From a virus: a stretch of 64,000 nt of DNA. Every line of letters begins with the position of its first letter. Position 1 is the stretch's first letter. The stretch is from positions 310,001 to 374,000 of IMG/VR virus record IMGVR_UViG_3300034072_000758. One strand, 5' to 3'. Both the position numbers and the translations under genes were made by a program. Below the pieces are notes generated by a model. That model was not told where the DNA came from. It did not search any database and saw nothing but the letters and a program-made list of their open reading frames with translations. Below, piece after piece: positions 8,420 through 17,197 of this stretch.

Positions 8420-10186
8420 ATGAGTTGGAAAAAATATTTCAAAACCACAAAACCTGTATACTCAAATGACTTCGATGCTTATAGTAGCGCGGGTGGTGTC
8501 TCTGTTGGCAAAAGAGATAGTCGCTTAAGTGAAGCTTATTCGGGGCACCCAAGCCGTATTCAAAGATACTATCAGTATTCGGATATGGACAAAGACTCGG
8601 ACATTTCGGCTATTCTGGACTTGATTGCGGATTTCTGTACACAATCTATCGATCAACATAACAACCCATTCCACATCAATTATATCGATGACGTGAATGA
8701 AACCGAAATGAAAATCCTCAACAATGCGATTAAGCGCTGGATCAACATGAACCAGTTCACGTCGAAACTTTGGTATATTTTCCGCCAAACACTTCTCAAT
8801 GGCGATCAGTTCTTCATTTCCGACAAGGAAACGGGCGAATGGATTTGGCTTGAGCATTACGCGGTTGAAATGGTGAAAATGGATGAAACCAAGAAGCCAC
8901 TCGAATATGTGTGTAAAGGTCTGGATATTAATCTAGCTGATAAGTATGCCATCGAAGCGTCCGGGGATAACAATTATCGGACAAAATATGGTATCCCGGT
9001 AAACAGCAATCGTCCGAATGAAAATTCTTATACTAGCTCAAGTTTCTCGCTGGCCGGTGATAATTTCGATCATAGAAACATCATTCGTAACACGACACAA
9101 AAATCCATCATCAATGCTGATGATATTGTTCACTTATCGCTATCTGTAGGGATGGATGTGAACTGGCCGTTCGGTAAGTCTATTCTCGATCCGATCTTCA
9201 AGACCTTCCGCCAAAAGCAATTGATGGAAGACTCCATCGTTTTGTATCGTATTCAGCGCGCGCCTGAGCGTCGTATCTTCTACATTGATACTGGTTCTAT
9301 GAACTTGGCTCAGGCCGAAGCTTATTTGGAAAAGGTCAAGGCTCAAATTCACCAAAGAAAAATTCCGTCCAAGAATAACCTTGGCCAATCAATGATCGAC
9401 GCAGTATATGATCCACTGTCAATCAACGACGATTATTTTTTCGCGCAAGGCCAAGAAGGTCGCGGCTCTAAGGTTGAGACCCTTCCGGGTGGTGACAATC
9501 TCGGTGAAATTGGCGACTTGTCCTATTTCGTAAAGAAGCTGGTTCGTGGTTTGTCGATCCCACCGGGATATATTTCATTCGGCGATGATTCTATTCAAAC
9601 CGTATTCAATGACGGTAAGGTAGGCACTGCGCTCATTCACGAATATCGTTTCAATAAGTTCTGTATGAGACTTCAAGCTCTCTTGGTCCCAGCTTTTGAT
9701 GCTGATTTCAAGAAATATTTAAAGAAGTCGGGCTTCAATATCGATGAAACGATATTCGAGCTTCAATTCCACCCACCACAAAACTTCACAGCGTACAAAG
9801 AACTCGATCTGGATTCGGCTCGTATCCAGAATTATTCGGCGGTCGCCGATAACAAGAAGATTTCGGAACGCTTTAAGCTCAAGAAATATCTGGGTTGGAC
9901 CGATGAAGAAATTCTTGAGAACGAAAAGATGTGGCGTGAGGAAAATCCAGAAGCCGTTAAGAATGCCATCGGAACAACCTCGGCGGAAACCGAAGATGAT
10001 ACCGGTCTGTCTTCTATCGGATCACGTGTTGACATGGGTGGTATGGACGATATGCCTGAACCAGAAGAAGACCTCGGTGACGAAGAAGATGTTGGCGGTG
10101 ACGATATAACATCGGACATTGGCGATATTCAAAATAGCTTAAATACAGGAGCGGGCGGTGGTGGAGCCGCGCCGACAGGTAATTAA
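8420..10186 (+). CDS. 20: Portal vertex protein of the head (gp20-like)
   Basis: 588 aa. The N-terminal MSWKKYF, the conserved DMDKDSDISAILDLIADF and the central FRQKQLMEDSIVLYRIQRAP followed by ERRIFYID are typical of T4 gp20. The ring-forming portal is the channel for DNA packaging and the nucleus for prohead assembly. The C-terminal ~60 residues are acidic and Gly-rich (DEEDVGGDDITSDIGD), less typical of T4. It is followed after 2 bases by a small acidic gene, as in the T4 20-67-68-21-22-23 order. Confidence 0.95.
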   Translation: MSWKKYFKTTKPVYSNDFDAYSSAGGVSVGKRDSRLSEAYSGHPSRIQRYYQYSDMDKDSDISAILDLIADFCTQSIDQHNNPFHINYIDDVNETEMKILNNAIKRWINMNQFTSKLWYIFRQTLLNGDQFFISDKETGEWIWLEHYAVEMVKMDETKKPLEYVCKGLDINLADKYAIEASGDNNYRTKYGIPVNSNRPNENSYTSSSFSLAGDNFDHRNIIRNTTQKSIINADDIVHLSLSVGMDVNWPFGKSILDPIFKTFRQKQLMEDSIVLYRIQRAPERRIFYIDTGSMNLAQAEAYLEKVKAQIHQRKIPSKNNLGQSMIDAVYDPLSINDDYFFAQGQEGRGSKVETLPGGDNLGEIGDLSYFVKKLVRGLSIPPGYISFGDDSIQTVFNDGKVGTALIHEYRFNKFCMRLQALLVPAFDADFKKYLKKSGFNIDETIFELQFHPPQNFTAYKELDLDSARIQNYSAVADNKKISERFKLKKYLGWTDEEILENEKMWREENPEAVKNAIGTTSAETEDDTGLSSIGSRVDMGGMDDMPEPEEDLGDEEDVGGDDITSDIGDIQNSLNTGAGGGGAAPTGN

Positions 10187-10188
10187 TT

Positions 10189-10434
10189 ATGAAGCTTTTT
10201 GAATTTGAAAAAGAAGATTTGGAAACAGCTTATTACGATCCAGAGAATGACGAAATCAATAAGCGTCACTTCGATGACACACGCAAGCCTAAATTGACCC
10301 TGCGTGATTTGAATAAGCTGAAAAAACTAAAGGCCGTCAAGAAGTTCGAAGCTCTTAAGCGTCAGGACTTGATCTCTGCTATGTATGGAAGCGCTGGTGG
10401 AGGCGATGATGGCGGTGGTGGAGCACCGTTCTAA
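10189..10434 (+). CDS. Small protein in the gp67 position, possible prohead core component
   Basis: 81 aa, starting MKLFEFEKEDLETAYYDPEN; lysine-rich middle and a Gly/Asp-rich end (SAGGGDDGGGGAPF). It lies between portal and prohead protease, the place of gp67/68 in T4. Sequence identity to those cannot be judged by eye, so the role is positional inference. Confidence 0.6.
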   Translation: MKLFEFEKEDLETAYYDPENDEINKRHFDDTRKPKLTLRDLNKLKKLKAVKKFEALKRQDLISAMYGSAGGGDDGGGGAPF

Positions 10435-11759
10435 TGACAATTCTTAATGAAGCCGTAAGTTTTTACTCTTCGTTGAAGGGTTCATTAGCATATGCTAAAT
10501 CGGGGAACAACTATCCGGTTGTAATGATCGCACGAGACAACGCGAAGATTGAAGATTCTAGTGATTTGGTGTTGGTAAAAATCGGTCCTAAAAAACTGAA
10601 TAGTTTATATGATCAATTTAATAGAAAGCAATTAAGCTGGAACTCAACTGAACCGAACGTGTTTGCTGGTTGGGATAACGACCGTCTGACGGAATTTTAT
10701 AACAATTTTATTAGATTTGCTCGTTATCCAACTTATTTACATAACATGACAGACGTAAAAGAATATCTTGACACTATTTCAAAGTATTCAGATACTATCG
10801 GCGACGTGGCCGAAGTAATCAAATTCTCGTCTCCAAAAGAACTTGCGAAGTATTTGATCCTCAAGCAAAAGAATTTCGATCCATATCATATAAAATTGAT
10901 TACCGGAGTTAGCCTTGAGAACGAAGATGACACCGATCTGAATTTCGTTACGGTGGGAAATACCCAAATTGTATTCCCAGATAACATGCGTGGCAAGAAG
11001 CAGAAAGAAATCATCGATCTCGTAAATGCGACCGATAAAGTTTTCGCACTTCATGGTATGTCATATTTGACAAATATCAAGATGTTCGTAAAGCCTATTC
11101 AAGAAAAGTGGTCCGGGTTATATTATTTGGATTCCAAGATAATTGCCATCAATACTTCGGCCCGTGCTTCGAAATCAGCGCTACACACTATGGTCCATGA
11201 GATCGGACACAAGTATTATTATGAGTTCATGTCTATGGAAAAGAAACGTGAGGTAGTTTTCAAATACATGAGCTTAATTAAGAGTTACAAAAAACCAGAG
11301 CCGAAAGAAAAAGATCACAGTGCTCTTTATCAATCCATTTGGGATCAATTTTCGGTTGGCGATGAACTTACTTTTGTCGGGGTGGGGAGAACTGGTAATT
11401 TTAACCCGTATGAGATCATATCCATTACCACGAATGAAATGAAGTTCGCATCGAAGGAGAAATCACCAAGAGGTAAACCTTGGGTCACCGGTCATTTTGA
11501 ACTGAAAAACATGGTATGGGTTGCTAGAAATTATTTGCTGAATGGAAAACAAATAGAGTACGAAGCCCCAAAGGCAGATGATCGACCAAGAACCGATGAT
11601 GGATTTGGTTTGAGGTATATCAATGACGGTTGGTTTCCAACCGCGTATTCGGCGACTTCACCGGAAGAATGGTTTGCTGAATGCTGGGCCTTTTACCTTC
11701 TGGGGCAGATCGAGTTCGAACCGCTCAAAGAGTTTTTCGAGGGTATCATCAAACAATAA
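10434..11759 (+). CDS. Putative zinc metallopeptidase inserted in the head cluster
   Basis: 441 aa. The ATG overlaps the previous stop codon (TAATG). Around residue 260 is a zincin motif, HTMVHEIGHKYYYEF (HExxH), and near the C-terminus SPEEWFAECWAFYL supplies a candidate third ligand region. The first ~200 residues have no recognised domain. T4 has no such gene between portal and protease. It could process a virion protein or act on the host envelope. Catalytic assignment rests on the HExxH motif. Confidence 0.6.
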   Translation: MTILNEAVSFYSSLKGSLAYAKSGNNYPVVMIARDNAKIEDSSDLVLVKIGPKKLNSLYDQFNRKQLSWNSTEPNVFAGWDNDRLTEFYNNFIRFARYPTYLHNMTDVKEYLDTISKYSDTIGDVAEVIKFSSPKELAKYLILKQKNFDPYHIKLITGVSLENEDDTDLNFVTVGNTQIVFPDNMRGKKQKEIIDLVNATDKVFALHGMSYLTNIKMFVKPIQEKWSGLYYLDSKIIAINTSARASKSALHTMVHEIGHKYYYEFMSMEKKREVVFKYMSLIKSYKKPEPKEKDHSALYQSIWDQFSVGDELTFVGVGRTGNFNPYEIISITTNEMKFASKEKSPRGKPWVTGHFELKNMVWVARNYLLNGKQIEYEAPKADDRPRTDDGFGLRYINDGWFPTAYSATSPEEWFAECWAFYLLGQIEFEPLKEFFEGIIKQ

Positions 11760-11793
11760 AAAAGACCGGTGCTTTCGCATCGGTCTTTTTTTA
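11758..11793. terminator. Bidirectional terminator capped by a GNRA loop on the minus strand
   Basis: GACCGGTGC-TTTC-GCATCGGTC (11764-11785) with T-tracts on both sides. On the plus strand it ends the metallopeptidase transcript. On the minus strand the loop reads GAAA and it ends the large structured RNA. Confidence 0.9.
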
Positions 11794-12629
11794 TGAAACC
11801 CTGAGACTAGAGGCTTCGTAACCGTCTTTCGCATGGATTATGATCCGCTTGCGGCGAACTTTCCCAGCTTATCCACGATACCCTTGCGGTATATCGTATC
11901 GGCTAATGTCGCAACTTATAGAGCGCTTGCTGCGGCGCTTACCCACGTGACTTACTCGGCACTTCCCAAATCGCCGAAACCCGCTAAGGTTCCATTTGGA
12001 CAGCATGACCCGTCCTACGACTCTTCCTTTACCAACACATCCGAGCTTTGCGGCCCATCAGTGACCCGATTCCTTGCGGTCAGGTGTTAGACATTTTGTA
12101 GTCACGCAGAGAGGTAGACTTTGCGTTTTTAATTCGAAGCAGGAATTGAACCTGCGACATATGGTATGGAAAACCATTGCTCTACCAAACTGAGCTATTC
12201 GCAACTTACGAAGACGTGCCACCTCTGTTGCTTCATGGCTTTCACCACAAAATACAACACGCCTAGTACCTTTCTCACCGCTAAGTGATACTCAATCTTG
12301 ATACAGGACCGAAACCCCACATCAATCCTAACCGCCCTTGGCCGCTAAACCTCGAACTAATTAGATACCCGTTAAATATCACGCGGGAATGGTTTGCGTG
12401 TTTGGCAGGGCTTGCGGACCCCTTTATGCTACTCCATGCTTTCACAGAGGAAGCAACACTACCACCTTTCGGTGACCAAACCCATTCATCGCGTTAGTTC
12501 CTATCGTTTGGCAATAGAAACGTCTCTCGACTATTTCGGGCTTGCTTGGTTATACTGTATTGCTACAGCGGGACTATGTAAGCTTCATCCCTTTCAGCTA
12601 GTTGCCTAGCTTTATCGTCCCAAGCGACA
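11760..12629 (-). ncRNA. Large (~870 nt) structured noncoding RNA, GOLLD/ROOL-like candidate
   Basis: No plausible gene occupies 11796-12870. On the minus strand a strong promoter (12664-12636) and a terminator (11785-11764) bound one ~870-nt transcript. It is dense in short hairpins with tetraloops that are GNRA only in the minus-strand reading: CACC-GAAA-GGTG at 12474-12463, TACC-GCAA-GG near 11890, and the GAAA terminator. A tRNA-like cloverleaf (12204-12131) lies inside it. Giant ornate RNAs of phages (GOLLD, ROOL) have this size, lie near tRNAs and sometimes contain one. Membership of a named family is not established here. Confidence 0.7.
12131..12204 (-). tRNA. tRNA-Gly(UCC)-like cloverleaf inside the large RNA
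   Basis: D-arm GCTC...GAGC, anticodon arm ATGGT-TTTCCAT-ACCAT (anticodon TCC) and T-arm GCAGG-TTCAATT-CCTGC are all intact. The acceptor stem TTGCGAA/TTCGAAT has two mismatches (positions 1 and 3) and no CCA is encoded. It may be a working tRNA-Gly, or a tRNA-like domain kept for RNA structure or processing. Confidence 0.7.
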
Positions 12630-12635
12630 AATGTG

Positions 12636-12664
12636 AATATATATAAGTTGGATTCTGTAGTCAA
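12636..12664 (-). promoter_or_regulatory. Sigma70 promoter of the large RNA
   Basis: Minus strand TTGACT (12664-12659), a 17-base spacer and TATATT (12641-12636). Confidence 0.75.
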
Positions 12665-12872
12665 CATAAAAAGAATTATTTTTGAACTTTTTTTGAAGTT
12701 ATCCACAGGTTCTCAAATTCCACAGTATTGATGTATAAATCGCATTTTTACGGATTTTTATATAGTATTCGGTCATTTTTTCAGAAAAATAACAGTTTAA
12801 ATCATAAAAACCATTCTAAATGCTAAATAATATCGATACGCTTTACCCTAAATTATCAAAGGAGATTTTTTG
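12665..12872 (+). promoter_or_regulatory. AT-rich intergenic region with a DnaA-box match and a late-type promoter
   Basis: TTATCCACA at 12699-12707 equals the bacterial DnaA-box consensus, in a strongly AT-rich stretch between divergent transcripts. TGCTAAATAA (TAAATA at 12824-12829) is a late-type promoter for the acidic head gene, and AAAGGAGATTTTTT is that gene's ribosome-binding site. One box is weak evidence for an origin. Confidence 0.45.
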
Positions 12873-13823
12873 ATGCGTTCGATTCTTGAAGAAGCTCTCG
12901 CAGCTATTATTGAAAACGACGACGAAAGAGCCGCGCAACTCTTGCACAAATTCATTGTTGCTCGCTCTCGTCAAATCCACGAGTCGTTTAGACAAGGCGA
13001 TGACTTCGCTTTGGAAGAAAACGACATGTCCGACGACATGTACTCGGAAATCGATCTGGCCAGCCTGTCGGAAGATGATGAAGACACACTAGATGGTGCT
13101 GCTGATGACGTAGCTGCTGATCTGGGTGGTGAAGAAGAAGTTGATGATGCCGATGATTTCGGTGGCGATGATGCTGCTGGTCTGGGTGGTGAAGAAGAAG
13201 TTGATGGCGATCTTGACGCCGATATGGATGCTGACACCGGAGAAACAACACTGGACGACATCGCTGATCGTCTGGACGCCATCGAAGACCGTGAAGACGA
13301 TCTTGATGCGCAGATCGCCAAGCTGATCGCTTCGCTGGATGACGGCGAGGAAGAAGCCGGTGAAGAAGAAGAAGTCGCCGACGACACCGAGTTCGATGCC
13401 GACGAAGCTGGTCTGGATGACGCTGGTGAAGAAGAAGATTCCTTGGAAATCAAGGACGATATGGCTGACGACGAAGAAATGAAAGAAAGCGTCTTGGACG
13501 AAGACTTTGATGACCTCGCCGAATCCATCGTTGACGAACTCAAGAAGGTAATGGTTGACAACACCGAAGGCCGCACAACAGACGGCAAGAAGGTAGCTGT
13601 AAACGTAAAATCGCCGGGTAAGGTTGGTTACGACTTGTCGAAGGGTCAAGCTAAGGCCGAAGGTACTGAGCAAGGTGGTAAGAAGACATCCACCAACACA
13701 AAGTCCACACTGCCTCAGAAGGACGTAAAGGCTCGTCAAGGTGGCGCACCTACAAAGGTTGACACCAAGAAGAAGACCGATTTCGCAAAAGAAAAGGCCC
13801 CAGAAGTCAAGAAGCAGAAGTAA
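12873..13823 (+). CDS. Highly acidic prohead core/scaffold protein (gp68 position)
   Basis: 316 aa from ATG 12873 (MRSILEEALAAI), preceded by GGAGATTTTTTG. Residues ~60-200 are extremely Asp/Glu-rich with an internal repeat (LGGEEEVDDADDFGGDDAAG, then LGGEEEVDGDL); the C-terminal ~100 residues are Lys-rich (KGQAKAEGTEQGGKKTSTNT). The position before the prohead protease, and the acidic, helical composition, suggest a scaffold or core protein processed by gp21. There is no recognised domain. Confidence 0.65.
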   Translation: MRSILEEALAAIIENDDERAAQLLHKFIVARSRQIHESFRQGDDFALEENDMSDDMYSEIDLASLSEDDEDTLDGAADDVAADLGGEEEVDDADDFGGDDAAGLGGEEEVDGDLDADMDADTGETTLDDIADRLDAIEDREDDLDAQIAKLIASLDDGEEEAGEEEEVADDTEFDADEAGLDDAGEEEDSLEIKDDMADDEEMKESVLDEDFDDLAESIVDELKKVMVDNTEGRTTDGKKVAVNVKSPGKVGYDLSKGQAKAEGTEQGGKKTSTNTKSTLPQKDVKARQGGAPTKVDTKKKTDFAKEKAPEVKKQK

Positions 13824-13838
13824 TAGGAAAAACCAGTC

Positions 13839-14474
13839 ATGTCATTGTTGCTGAGAGAAAATCTTTCGTTCGATGACGCTAATATGCGTCTCGATTATCT
13901 CACCGAAGGTGAGGGCGAAAATGCTAAGAAGAAGCTTTACATGACTGGTACTTTCATTCAGGGCGGTGTCCGTAACCTGAATAGAAGAGTCTATCCAGTC
14001 AATGAAATCCGTAATGCTGTCCACAGCATCCAAGAATCCATCGACAAAGGCGATTCCATCCTTGGTGAACTTGATCACCCAGAAGAATTGACCGTAAACC
14101 TCGACCGAGTGACACACGTTATTCGTAAGATGTGGTTCGATGATAGTATTGGGTACGGAAAGCTTGAAATTCTGCCTACCCCTATGGGTAATATCGCTAA
14201 GACACTCTTGGACTCAGGCGTTAAGCTAGGAGTTTCCAGCCGTGGTTCGGGCAACGTCGATAGCAATGGTTATGTTTCAGATTTTGAAATCATCACAGTT
14301 GACATCGTAGCGAAACCATCGGCTCAAGGTGCTTATCCGAAAGCTATTTACGAAGCGCGAAATATGAAGCGTGGAGCGGTCATTGAAGATTTGGCAACCG
14401 CCGTTTCTCATGATCCAAAAGCGCAGAAGTATCTCACGGAAGAACTGAAAAAGTTCATTGAATCTTTGAAATAA
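13839..14474 (+). CDS. 21: Prohead core protein protease (gp21-like)
   Basis: 211 aa. GTFIQGGVRNLNRRVYP, ILGELDHPEE (putative catalytic His) and VKLGVSSRGSG (catalytic Ser region) are the hallmarks of T4-type gp21 serine proteases. It cleaves scaffold and capsid proteins during head maturation. It is followed by a terminator, and scaffold gp22 and capsid gp23 lie downstream. Confidence 0.93.
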   Translation: MSLLLRENLSFDDANMRLDYLTEGEGENAKKKLYMTGTFIQGGVRNLNRRVYPVNEIRNAVHSIQESIDKGDSILGELDHPEELTVNLDRVTHVIRKMWFDDSIGYGKLEILPTPMGNIAKTLLDSGVKLGVSSRGSGNVDSNGYVSDFEIITVDIVAKPSAQGAYPKAIYEARNMKRGAVIEDLATAVSHDPKAQKYLTEELKKFIESLK

Positions 14475-14479
14475 GATTA

Positions 14480-14506
14480 GGCCCACTTCGGTGGGCCTTT
14501 TTTTAT
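14480..14506 (+). terminator. Intrinsic terminator after gp21
   Basis: AGGCCCAC-TTCG-GTGGGCCT followed by seven Ts. Confidence 0.92.
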
Positions 14507-14892
14507 GCCAGTAGCAACAATCTGAAAAGGTATGCTTCTACTCGTTCTTCATCCCAAGTTTTACGCATGTTATCGGTTCGAATAAAAGCGAGATTGGCTA
14601 TATTATCTTCCCAATGTTTTCTACCAACAAACACTAAATCTACATGGAAGATTCTTTTAGCTACGAAAGATATTTTCGTTTCATCATACATCCCACGCAG
14701 TTCTATTGCGATCCGATTATCGTTAGCAACCAGCTTCTTTTTAACGGAATAATACGCATCAGATTTAGGTTTATTAGCCGGGTATATGAACCGGTCGGCC
14801 CTATACCCGGTAGTTTCTTCCGGCGTCAAAAGTACAGCGCGCTGATAAACCTTGAGCCAAATTTCCGGGTCTTCAAGAAGGCTACGAGTCAT
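14503..14892 (-). CDS. Hypothetical protein (129 aa)
   Basis: Begins MTRSLLEDPEIWLKVYQRAV. Start and upstream stop overlap as TAATG, making it the last gene of a three-gene minus-strand cassette inserted between gp21 and gp22. It has no recognised domain. Confidence 0.7.
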   Translation of the reverse strand: MTRSLLEDPEIWLKVYQRAVLLTPEETTGYRADRFIYPANKPKSDAYYSVKKKLVANDNRIAIELRGMYDETKISFVAKRIFHVDLVFVGRKHWEDNIANLAFIRTDNMRKTWDEERVEAYLFRLLLLA

Positions 14893-15071
14893 TAATCAAG
14901 GTCCGGGGTTTTTGATCGGGTTAGCACAATATTTTCAATGGTTCCAGCTTTTTGCTGGCACTGTTTATATTTCACCGAGTTTAGGCGTTTGATCTTCCGC
15001 GCCATGTTATAAAAAAACACAGAGGGTATCAACATTAAAGCATATACGGCGAAGATCAGGGCTAGTTTCAT
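14892..15071 (-). CDS. Small membrane protein (59 aa)
   Basis: MKLALIFAVYALMLIPSVFF is one N-terminal transmembrane segment or uncleaved signal, followed by a basic cytoplasmic-type tail. The ATG overlaps the previous TGA (ATGA), so translational coupling is likely. Confidence 0.65.
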   Translation of the reverse strand: MKLALIFAVYALMLIPSVFFYNMARKIKRLNSVKYKQCQQKAGTIENIVLTRSKTPDLD

Positions 15072-15373
15072 TTCAGCTTGATGGCGGTCGGCATCCAGCC
15101 ACCGGAGCACCCAACCCCTTTAAACTTTTGGCCACCCTTCGTGGCTGTCCAATCGAATACCGCCCGCGCACCTTTTTTATCCAGAGCACATTCGAATGGG
15201 TTTTGAATCCAAGGACGAGTGACTTGGATATTGACGAAGCCTTGTTTGACTAGCGCGTCCTTTACAAAACCACCGGACCAAGAATGAAAAGAGAACCAAC
15301 CAAAACCAAGCAGAGCGACGACTATCAGTACGACACCCACGACTAGCGCGAGGTTTTTAGTGAACGTTTTCAT
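15068..15373 (-). CDS. Membrane-anchored small protein (101 aa)
   Basis: N-terminal MKTFTKNLALVVGVVLIVVA is a transmembrane anchor; the remaining ~70 residues contain two cysteines (FECALDKKGA, GVGCSGGW) that suit an extracytoplasmic disulfide. It is first in the cassette, with GGGGAAATTTTTT upstream. Function unknown. Confidence 0.7.
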   Translation of the reverse strand: MKTFTKNLALVVGVVLIVVALLGFGWFSFHSWSGGFVKDALVKQGFVNIQVTRPWIQNPFECALDKKGARAVFDWTATKGGQKFKGVGCSGGWMPTAIKLK

Positions 15374-15428
15374 AAAAAATTTCCCCGAATATGAATGAAT
15401 TTAGCCAACACATATCACATAATTAGAA

Positions 15429-15434
15429 TAAATA
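15429..15434 (+). promoter_or_regulatory. Late-type promoter element TAAATA, leaderless spacing
   Basis: GAATAAATA ends exactly 6 bases before the A of ATG 15440. Confidence 0.6.
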
Positions 15435-15439
15435 CAAAT

Positions 15440-15805
15440 ATGATATACTCCGATTTTGCCAAAAAAATGAAGAAGCTTTTTGAGGAACATAGCGTCACCG
15501 AAGATTGGGGCAGCTTGTTTAAAAAAACATATACGGGCGACAAAACCCCGAATACAATTACTCCGAAGAAAGAAGATACTGGCGAAGAACAAGGACAAAT
15601 CTACGTCAAGTTTCAAGTAATGAGGCAACAAAATAAGATTAGAATTGTGTACCGTCATTACAGCGATCCGTCCAAATGGTCTGCTTACGGATATATAACT
15701 ATGAATAACCCGAATGAATACAAGAAGTATATCGGGTTATGGCAACAAGAACGTTTAAAGAAAAACGTTCGAGTATTGGGTGGAAAATGTGAATTTATAG
15801 ACTAA
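15440..15805 (+). CDS. Hypothetical protein (121 aa), predicted leaderless mRNA
   Basis: MIYSDFAKKMKKLFEEHSV. The ATG at 15440 is chosen because it is exactly at the predicted start of a late transcript; a longer in-frame start at 15395 would overlap the promoter. No domain recognised. A terminator follows. Confidence 0.7.
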   Translation: MIYSDFAKKMKKLFEEHSVTEDWGSLFKKTYTGDKTPNTITPKKEDTGEEQGQIYVKFQVMRQQNKIRIVYRHYSDPSKWSAYGYITMNNPNEYKKYIGLWQQERLKKNVRVLGGKCEFID

Positions 15806-15831
15806 GGCGAGAGTAATTCTCGCCTTTTTTC
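15806..15831 (+). terminator. Intrinsic terminator
   Basis: GGCGAGAGTAATTCTCGCC followed by TTTTTT. Confidence 0.88.
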
Positions 15832-15903
15832 TTACCTGAAATAAAACTTGAATAAAAAAGTTAAAAAAACACCATTAAATCGGGGTTTTTTGAATCAGCC
15901 CTA

Positions 15904-15909
15904 TAAATA
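15904..15909 (+). promoter_or_regulatory. Late-type promoter element TATAAATA upstream of gp22
   Basis: CTATAAATATTATTG matches the T4 late consensus TATAAATA, ~55 bases before the gp22 ATG. Confidence 0.55.
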
Positions 15910-15963
15910 TTATTGTTCAATATGATCATTGAATATTCAAAATCGACCAAGGAGAAAAATCCT

Positions 15964-17181
15964 ATGGATAAAGACATTTCTAAAATTCTTGAGCAAACTG
16001 GACTGCCAGATGAATTGGTTGTTCAGCTTCAAGAAGCATTCGAAGAGAAGGTTAAGAATGCGCGTTTAGAGATTGAAGATTCCGTTCGTGCCGATTTGTC
16101 TGAACAATATGAAAATGACAAGTCTCAACTCTTGGAAGCAATGGACAACATCATCACCGATGCGCTCAAAGTTTCCGAACAAGAAAAAGCCGAAGAAATC
16201 AACAAGCTGGCAGAAGCGAGAACAAAACTCGAAGCTGCTATCTCTGAAAGCAAAGCCGAATACCAGCGTAAACTAAAGGAAGGTCTTTCCAAAGCTGCCG
16301 AAGTAGTTGCTACTAAAGTAGATGCGGAAATCACTTCTCTGAAAGAAGCTAAGGCTTCGCTCAACGCCTCAAAGACTAAAATCTTGTCCGAGTCTAAAGC
16401 ACTCATGGAGCAAGAAAAATCGGATTTCAGTGGCAAGCTCGCGCAAATCGATGCGTTCGTTGTAGAGCAAGTTACTAGAGAATTGCGCGAGTTGCATGAA
16501 GACCATCAGGCTCTCATTCAAACACGTGCGAAGCTGATCCAAGAAAACGAAGAACGTTTCAAAGCCGCTCGTGCTGCTTTCATCAAAGAAGCTGCTGCCA
16601 AGGTTGATACAGTTATCACCGAAGGTTTGAAGTCGGAAATGAAGCAACTTCATGAGGAAGTAGAGAACTATCGTCAGAACTCGTTTGGGCGTAAGATTTT
16701 CGAGTCATTCGTGGCCGAATACATGTCCAGCTACTTTGCCGAAGGTTCCGAAACCAAGAAGCTTACCGCCATGCTGGAATCGGTTCAGGCAGAACTCGTT
16801 GCTACGAAGTCTCAACTGACCGAAGCCACAAACACTATCGAAGCCGCCAATCGCAAAGCGAAAATCGTTGAAGCAAAGTCGGTACGCGATAACACGCTGA
16901 ACAAGCTCCTGAATACTTTGTCGGGTTCTACCAAGAGCACAATGAAGGGTCTGCTGGAAACAGTAAAGACCGAAAAGCTTGAAGAAGCATTCCACAATTA
17001 CCTCCCTATTCTGACCGAAAGCAAGAAGACGGAAGTTAAAACCAAGCCAGCCACTTCAACAACTGTAACAGGTGACGGTCGTAGCAAGCTTACAGAGACC
17101 GCATCGAATGATGCTGTTGAAACCACAGAACAAAATTCTGAGATCGCCGAAATCGTAAAGCTGGCGGGAATCAGAAAATAA
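15964..17181 (+). CDS. 22: Prohead core scaffold protein (gp22-like)
   Basis: 405 aa from ATG 15964 (MDKDISKILEQTGLP), preceded by CCAAGGAGAAAAATCCT. It is almost entirely helical and charged (long Glu/Lys/Ala heptads, e.g. QEKAEEINKLAEARTKLEAA), typical of T4 gp22, which forms the prohead core and is degraded by gp21. The KIFESFVAEYMSSYFAEGSE segment and a Ser/Thr linker precede the C-terminus. It is directly upstream of the capsid gene. Confidence 0.9.
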   Translation: MDKDISKILEQTGLPDELVVQLQEAFEEKVKNARLEIEDSVRADLSEQYENDKSQLLEAMDNIITDALKVSEQEKAEEINKLAEARTKLEAAISESKAEYQRKLKEGLSKAAEVVATKVDAEITSLKEAKASLNASKTKILSESKALMEQEKSDFSGKLAQIDAFVVEQVTRELRELHEDHQALIQTRAKLIQENEERFKAARAAFIKEAAAKVDTVITEGLKSEMKQLHEEVENYRQNSFGRKIFESFVAEYMSSYFAEGSETKKLTAMLESVQAELVATKSQLTEATNTIEAANRKAKIVEAKSVRDNTLNKLLNTLSGSTKSTMKGLLETVKTEKLEEAFHNYLPILTESKKTEVKTKPATSTTVTGDGRSKLTETASNDAVETTEQNSEIAEIVKLAGIRK

Positions 17182-17197
17182 TTTGGAGTCGTAAAAA

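Noticed and set aside
12285-12609. Short plus-strand frames around 12.3-12.6 kb
   Set aside because: No ribosome-binding sites, and they fall in the structured RNA transcribed from the opposite strand.
12971-13739. Long minus-strand and alternate plus-strand frames opposite the acidic head gene
   Set aside because: Low-complexity shadows of the Asp/Glu-rich repeats (poly-Ser, poly-His readings); no ribosome-binding sites.
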